A stretch of DNA of 59,174 nt, from NCBI GenBank assembly GCA_030065855.1, contig JASJCT010000030.1, positions 1-59,174 on the forward strand, in the 5' to 3' direction. Origin of the DNA: Myxococcota bacterium (lineage in GTDB: Bacteria > Myxococcota_A > Polyangia > JAAYKL01). A program made the translations under genes and the position numbers. The notes below the pieces were generated by a model. It did no database searches. It worked only from the letters and a program-made list of their open reading frames with translations, and was not told the DNA's origin. This document shows, piece by piece, positions 55,372 to 59,174 of this stretch (positions within the stretch are counted from its first letter, which is position 1; each line of letters starts with the position of its first letter).

Positions 55372-56232
55372 GTGCGATTCGGCGATTGCAGCGTGCACAT
55401 GTCCCTTGAGCGGTTTCGCTTGATCCGCGACATGGTAAACACGCGCTACGGCATCTTCTTTGCAGATGATAGTCGGTTTTTAATGGAAAACAGATTAACC
55501 GAACGGCTCCTGCAGCTGGGACTTGATTCATTTGATGACTATCACCACTATCTGAAATATCACCCGGACGGTCCCTCGGAAATGGAAATCGCAGTGGACC
55601 TGTTGACCACGCACGAAACCTATTTTTTTCGAGAGGATTATCAGCTAAGAGCATTTGCTAACGACATCCTGCCGGAGTTGCACCGTCGCTTGGCCTCCCG
55701 CCGGCGGATGATGATCTGGTCAGCTGGTTGCTCATCAGGAGAAGAGGCATACACTATCGCGATGTTGGTCCTGGAATCGGGTCGATTTCGCGGCTGGGAC
55801 GTGCGGATTTTCGGTAGCGACGTGAGCCGTCGCATGCTCAGCCGAGCGCGCAAGGGGATCTTTCAGCAGGCCTCGTTCCGGACCACATCAGAGGAGATGC
55901 GCGGGCGTTATTTTTCCCAAGTTGAAGGGGGGATTCGCATCAACGAGGAAGTGCGTACCCTGTGTCATTTTGGCCAGCTGAATTTACTCGATGAGGATCG
56001 GGTGGTGTTCCTCGGGTGCGTGGATGTTATTTTTTGTCGAAATGTTTTGATCTACTTTGATAAAAAATCAAAAATGAAAGCAATTTCGTTATTTTACGAT
56101 CGACTCAACCCCAATGGATATCTCCTTCTGGGGCACACGGAGTCTTTAATCAATCTATCAACGGCGTTTGAGCTCGTTCACCTGAGCGAGGATTTGGTAT
56201 ACAGAAGGCCCGAGGTCGTGCATGGCACATGA
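55372..56232 (+). CDS. cheR: Chemoreceptor methyltransferase CheR
   Basis: The 286-residue product has the N-terminal helical CheR domain (LERFRLIRDMVNTRYGIFF...) and TTHETYFFREDYQLRAF. The SAM-binding part contains WSAGCSSGEEAYTIAMLV, and VDVIFCRNVLIYFDK follows. It methylates receptor glutamates to adapt signalling. A GTG start at 55372 is used, one base after the HEAT gene stop, with GGAAGGGGG upstream; an ATG 27 bp later is an alternative. It overlaps cheB by 11 bp. Its presence implies that the receptors for this system are methyl-accepting. Confidence 0.93.
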   Translation: MRFGDCSVHMSLERFRLIRDMVNTRYGIFFADDSRFLMENRLTERLLQLGLDSFDDYHHYLKYHPDGPSEMEIAVDLLTTHETYFFREDYQLRAFANDILPELHRRLASRRRMMIWSAGCSSGEEAYTIAMLVLESGRFRGWDVRIFGSDVSRRMLSRARKGIFQQASFRTTSEEMRGRYFSQVEGGIRINEEVRTLCHFGQLNLLDEDRVVFLGCVDVIFCRNVLIYFDKKSKMKAISLFYDRLNPNGYLLLGHTESLINLSTAFELVHLSEDLVYRRPEVVHGT

Positions 56233-57388
56233 AGCCGAGATTAGAGTCCTCATTATCGATGATTCTTCCTACAATAGGCAGATCCTTGCCCAAATTCTCA
56301 CTGAAGATCCCGATGTAACCGTCGTGGGCAAGGCGCGGGACGGAGAAGAGGGCCTGCAGCTCGCCATGACCGAAAAGCCAGACGTCATCACTCTCGATCT
56401 CGAGATGCCGCGCATGGATGGCTTTACGTTCTTGCGTCTCCTGATGGCCAAGCAGCCCACACCGGTCATTGTGATCAGTTCCCATGCGGAAAAAGAAAAC
56501 GTCTTTCGCGCGCTCGAGCTCGGGGCGCTGGATTTCGTGGCCAAGCCCACGCATCGGATCTCACCGATGATAAAGGAAATTCGGCGAGAGGTACTCAAAA
56601 AAGTACGCTTGGCCCGGAATCTAGAACCACAGTCCCTTCATCCCATTCCACCCTACGGCGCCATCGATATACCCTCTGTGGAAAAATTTCCCATCGACAT
56701 CGAATTGCCCCAGCCAGCCGTGCGCAGCTCAGCCGCGACATCGGTGGCGCGGAAAATATCACGGGATGCGTCAACAGAGCCGAGGGTCAGCCGCCCACCC
56801 GAACCAGTGCTGACAGACCGCATCGTGGGCATTGCCGCGTCAACCGGTGGGCCTGCCGCACTAACCCGGATATTGACAGCCCTCTCTCCGGATATCGATG
56901 CCTGTATTGTCGTCGCACAGCACATGCCGCCCCGCTTCACAGCCACGTTTGCCAAGCGCCTCGACCGCCAGTGTCGCGTACGGGTTAAAGAAGCGGGCAG
57001 TATAGAACGTCCCTTAAGGGGGCACGCGTATATCGTTCCAGGACAGGCCTGCATGGAACTGCGTCCAGGCGATGACGGGCTCTCCCTTGTGACAGTGGCG
57101 CCGACACCACGAGATCGGTATGTCCCCTCTGCTGACAAGCTGTTTGCAAGCCTTGCAGCGACCGCTGGATCCAACGCCATTGCCGTCGTGCTTACCGGCA
57201 TGGGGGACGATGGCGCCAAGGGGGTTCGCGATGTGGTTGCGGCAGGCGGTATTGCAGTGGCCGAAGATGCCGCAACCGCGGTTCTCCCAGGTATGCCCCT
57301 GGCAGCGATAGAATCCGGGGTCGTGAGCCACGTCGCTCCGATCGACGGCATAGAGGCGATCATCGCAACCCTTGTCCAAAAAGGATAG
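56222..57388 (+). CDS. cheB: Receptor methylesterase CheB
   Basis: The 388-residue product has an N-terminal receiver domain (VLIIDDSSYNRQILAQIL, phospho-acceptor Asp59 in ITLDLEMPRMDG). A linker (about 140-200) follows, and then the methylesterase domain. The catalytic triad is visible: Ser in GIAASTGGPAAL, His in VAQHMPPRFT and Asp in LTGMGDDGAKG. It removes methyl groups from (and deamidates) receptors after being phosphorylated by CheA. The gene overlaps cheR by 11 bp and ends the operon; xthA starts 4 bp later but is probably unrelated in function. Confidence 0.94.
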   Translation: MAHEAEIRVLIIDDSSYNRQILAQILTEDPDVTVVGKARDGEEGLQLAMTEKPDVITLDLEMPRMDGFTFLRLLMAKQPTPVIVISSHAEKENVFRALELGALDFVAKPTHRISPMIKEIRREVLKKVRLARNLEPQSLHPIPPYGAIDIPSVEKFPIDIELPQPAVRSSAATSVARKISRDASTEPRVSRPPEPVLTDRIVGIAASTGGPAALTRILTALSPDIDACIVVAQHMPPRFTATFAKRLDRQCRVRVKEAGSIERPLRGHAYIVPGQACMELRPGDDGLSLVTVAPTPRDRYVPSADKLFASLAATAGSNAIAVVLTGMGDDGAKGVRDVVAAGGIAVAEDAATAVLPGMPLAAIESGVVSHVAPIDGIEAIIATLVQKG

Positions 57389-57391
57389 CCC

Positions 57392-58144
57392 GTGAAACTC
57401 ATTTCCTGGAACGTCAATGGTTTAAGAGCCGCGCTAAAGAAGGGATTTGCTGACTTTGTAGAAACATGCGGCGCAGACATTATTTGCCTGCAGGAGATCC
57501 GCGCCACCCCAGAACAGGTCTCTGTCGCCTTCAAAAACTACGACATGCATTGGTATCCAGCCGAGAAAAAAGGGTATGCCGGCACAGCCATGTTGAGTCG
57601 CGTCCAATTTTCAGACCTTTTCCGGGGTATGGGTATGGCCGAGCACGATCGGGAAGGGCGCGTGATCACTGCTGCGCTGCCAGACTATTATCTGGTAACC
57701 GTGTACACGCCCAACTCCCAGCGCGGTCTCACCCGACTCGATTACCGCACGCAATCGTGGGACCCTGCGTTCAAGGCCCACCTAAAAAAGCTCGAAAGGA
57801 AGAAGCCCGTTGTCTTTTGCGGCGACCTCAACGTGGCCCACGAGGAAATTGATCTGGCCAATCCCAAGAGCAATCGGCGCAACGCCGGGTTCACCGATGA
57901 GGAGCGCGCCACGTTTGATAGCCTTCTGCAAAGCGGGTTTGTGGATACCTTTCGCGCGTTTTGCCAGGAGGGCGGTCACTACACCTGGTGGAGCAACTTT
58001 GGCAAGGCCCGCGAGCGGAACGTGGGCTGGCGTATCGATTACTTTTGCATCTCGAAGTCCCTGAGATCCAGGTTGAAACGCGCCTCGATACTGCCAGACG
58101 TCATGGGCTCGGATCACTGTCCTATTCTCATGGAACTCGACTGA
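57392..58144 (+). CDS. xthA: Exodeoxyribonuclease III
   Basis: The 250-residue length is normal for ExoIII-type AP endonucleases. The sequence opens MKLISWNVNGLRAALKKGF (Asn of the active site), then IICLQEIRA with the metal-binding Glu, VVFCGDLNVAHEEIDLANP with the Asp-Asn pair, and MGSDHCPILMELD with the final Asp-His. It cuts DNA at abasic sites and removes 3' blocks in base-excision repair. The start is GTG, only 4 bp after cheB, so it may be transcribed with the chemosensory operon. It converges with the ferredoxin gene. Confidence 0.95.
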   Translation: MKLISWNVNGLRAALKKGFADFVETCGADIICLQEIRATPEQVSVAFKNYDMHWYPAEKKGYAGTAMLSRVQFSDLFRGMGMAEHDREGRVITAALPDYYLVTVYTPNSQRGLTRLDYRTQSWDPAFKAHLKKLERKKPVVFCGDLNVAHEEIDLANPKSNRRNAGFTDEERATFDSLLQSGFVDTFRAFCQEGGHYTWWSNFGKARERNVGWRIDYFCISKSLRSRLKRASILPDVMGSDHCPILMELD

Positions 58145-58156
58145 ATCGCTATCGCC

Positions 58157-58354
58157 CTATTTTTCCATAATGATGATAGCCCCTGCTGGGCATTGTTTTG
58201 CCGCTCGCCGAACGTTTGCTTCGAGGCTGGGCGATACGGTGCGTTGCGTTGCGATGCCCTTTTTACTGCCTTCCTGAAACCGAAACAGCTCCGGGACCAT
58301 CTGGACGCAGATGCCAGCGCCGTTGCATTTCTCTTGGTCGATGACCACGTTCAT
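58157..58354 (-). CDS. Small ferredoxin, probably [3Fe-4S]
   Basis: The second of two adjacent ATGs (58354) has GAGG seven bases before it and gives 65 residues. The motif KCNGAGICVQMVPELF with later KQCPAGAI shows three Cys in a C-x5-C...C-P pattern; the middle Cys of the usual C-x2-C-x2-C is an Ala. This matches small ferredoxins that carry a [3Fe-4S] cluster and give electrons to monooxygenases such as P450s. No P450 is in the window. It converges with xthA and is divergent from the ferritin-like gene. Confidence 0.82.
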   Translation of the reverse strand: MNVVIDQEKCNGAGICVQMVPELFRFQEGSKKGIATQRTVSPSLEANVRRAAKQCPAGAIIIMEK

Positions 58355-58453
58355 CATGTATCCTCGCTTTTTATATTGCATCTAGATGCTCCGAGACTTA
58401 TTAGACGAAGACGCGAGGAAGGACAATCCATTTAAACCCATTCAAGAGGCGCC

Positions 58454-58963
58454 ATGACAACCGAACAAGCCATTATAAATGCCATTGCTTTGGAGAAAAA
58501 AGTACGGGAGGTGTACGTCCAGGCAATGCAGTCGGCAACCGATGACATTGGCAAGCGCGTGTTCAAGTTGCTCGCTGGGGAGGAAGCAATGCACGTGGCC
58601 ATTTTGGAAAAGCAGCTACGGGCCTGGAGAGAAACGGGCGAGCTCAGCGCCGAGGGGTTGGCATCGGCCGTCCCAGATGCAGCAGCCATCGCTCAAGAGG
58701 TATCGAAGCTGAGCAAAGCGCTAAAGGGAGATGACCGCAAACAAGAGCTGGCATTGCTCGAACAGGCAAGGGCCCTGGAGCTCGAAACGAGCCGATTCTA
58801 CGAGCAGATGACCGCTGAGCTCTCCTTGAAAGGCCGCACTTTTTTTAAACAATTTGTCGACGTCGAAAGGGGGCATCTCGCTCTAGTAGAGGCAGAGATG
58901 GACGCCCTTCGCGGCATGGGGTTCTGGTTTGATATGCCCGAGTTCAACTTGGAAAACGCATAG
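58454..58963 (+). CDS. Ferritin-like diiron protein (rubrerythrin-type, no rubredoxin domain)
   Basis: The 169-residue helical protein has two ligand pairs typical of ferritin-like diiron carboxylate proteins: IALEKKVREVY with LLAGEEAMHVAIL (E, then E-x2-H), and ALELETSRFYEQM with FVDVERGHLALVE (E, then E-x2-H). Rubrerythrins of this kind reduce peroxide in anaerobes. The rubredoxin-like C-terminal domain is absent, so it may be an iron-binding protein or need a separate electron donor. The ferredoxin encoded divergently 100 bp away is a candidate donor, by position only. The start ATG lies shortly after a GAGG. Confidence 0.82.
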   Translation: MTTEQAIINAIALEKKVREVYVQAMQSATDDIGKRVFKLLAGEEAMHVAILEKQLRAWRETGELSAEGLASAVPDAAAIAQEVSKLSKALKGDDRKQELALLEQARALELETSRFYEQMTAELSLKGRTFFKQFVDVERGHLALVEAEMDALRGMGFWFDMPEFNLENA

Positions 58964-58977
58964 GCACGGCCGATTCC

Positions 58978-59174
58978 GGAAACCTCTCCCCCTAACCCCC
59001 TCTCCGCATCAGAGAGGGGGAATCGGAATCAAAAAATCCAATAAATAAGAGCAGTTTTGCCTCCTCCTTCCCTTGCAGGGCAATGGCATTCGGTTAAGGG
59101 CAAATGTCGCGATTTTTGCTATTTTTATGCCGGGTAAAGGATCTCCCCCTTGAAAAAGGGGGTTAGGGGGATTT
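58978..59174. repeat. Terminal C/G-rich repeats, window edge
   Basis: CCTCTCCCCCTAACCCCCTC (58982 onwards) and CAGAGAGGGGGAATC (about 59010) can pair. A second element at the window's end, TCCCCCTTGAAAAAGGGGG with TTAGGGGGATTT, resembles the palindrome at 10491-10593. Between them is AT-rich sequence without a gene. The last element is cut by the window edge. Confidence 0.6.

Overview
The window reads as a chromosome segment of a Gram-negative, deltaproteobacterium-like organism, most probably Myxococcota-related and living at least partly without oxygen. The evidence is: many lipoproteins carrying long Ser-Asp/Thr-Asp tracts; two secreted proteins with MYXO-CTERM-like tails; a myxococcal-type Cys-rich repeat; a Hanks-type kinase; and a homocysteine pathway known mainly from anaerobes. 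No phage or IS transposase was seen. The Phd-type antitoxin is the only likely DNA-binding regulator found.

Layout. 1-8.3 kb: a lamin-tail lipoprotein, a secreted agmatine-deiminase-like protein (minus strand), folC, and two tandem paralogous Ig-repeat lipoproteins. 8.5-16.5 kb: a LysM/DUF882 cell-wall protein, a small membrane protein and a GT4 glycosyltransferase, then a minus-strand group made of an S41 protease, a PKD protein and an NTF2-like lipoprotein. 16.6-21.8 kb: tRNA-Leu(UAG), an RND efflux adaptor/pump pair, and a Phd/PIN toxin-antitoxin module. 21.8-27.4 kb: an MVL-type mannan-binding lectin, a Ser/Thr kinase, and an OFA-family transporter followed by acetyl-CoA synthetase. 27.5-32.4 kb: a secreted unknown, then the homocysteine cluster (UPF0280, NIL-ferredoxin, DUF39) followed by aspartate kinase.

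32.6-43.9 kb is an accessory surface region: a VWA lipoprotein, a broken GH10 xylanase, a leucine-rich ladder lipoprotein, two thioredoxin-like lipoproteins, a secreted metzincin, an M2/M3-like peptidase and a small Cys-rich lipoprotein. 44-49.3 kb holds a 7TMR-DISM histidine kinase, a methyltransferase, a KamA-type radical SAM enzyme and a lipoprotein. 49.7-57.4 kb is a tightly coupled chemosensory operon (CheY, CheA, CheW, CheW, a HEAT-repeat protein, CheR, CheB) with no receptor gene. xthA, a small ferredoxin and a ferritin-like protein close the window.

How the genes fit together. The homocysteine cluster forms a plausible path from aspartate (aspartate kinase) to aspartate semialdehyde and on to homocysteine by sulfide incorporation. 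The OFA transporter and Acs suggest uptake and activation of a short carboxylate. The SD/TD proteins share one architecture: the acidic tract always sits beside the membrane anchor, at the N-terminus in lipoproteins and at the C-terminus in MYXO-CTERM-like proteins. Several short non-coding repeat families are scattered between genes, and one forms a 55-bp tandem array in front of the chemosensory operon.
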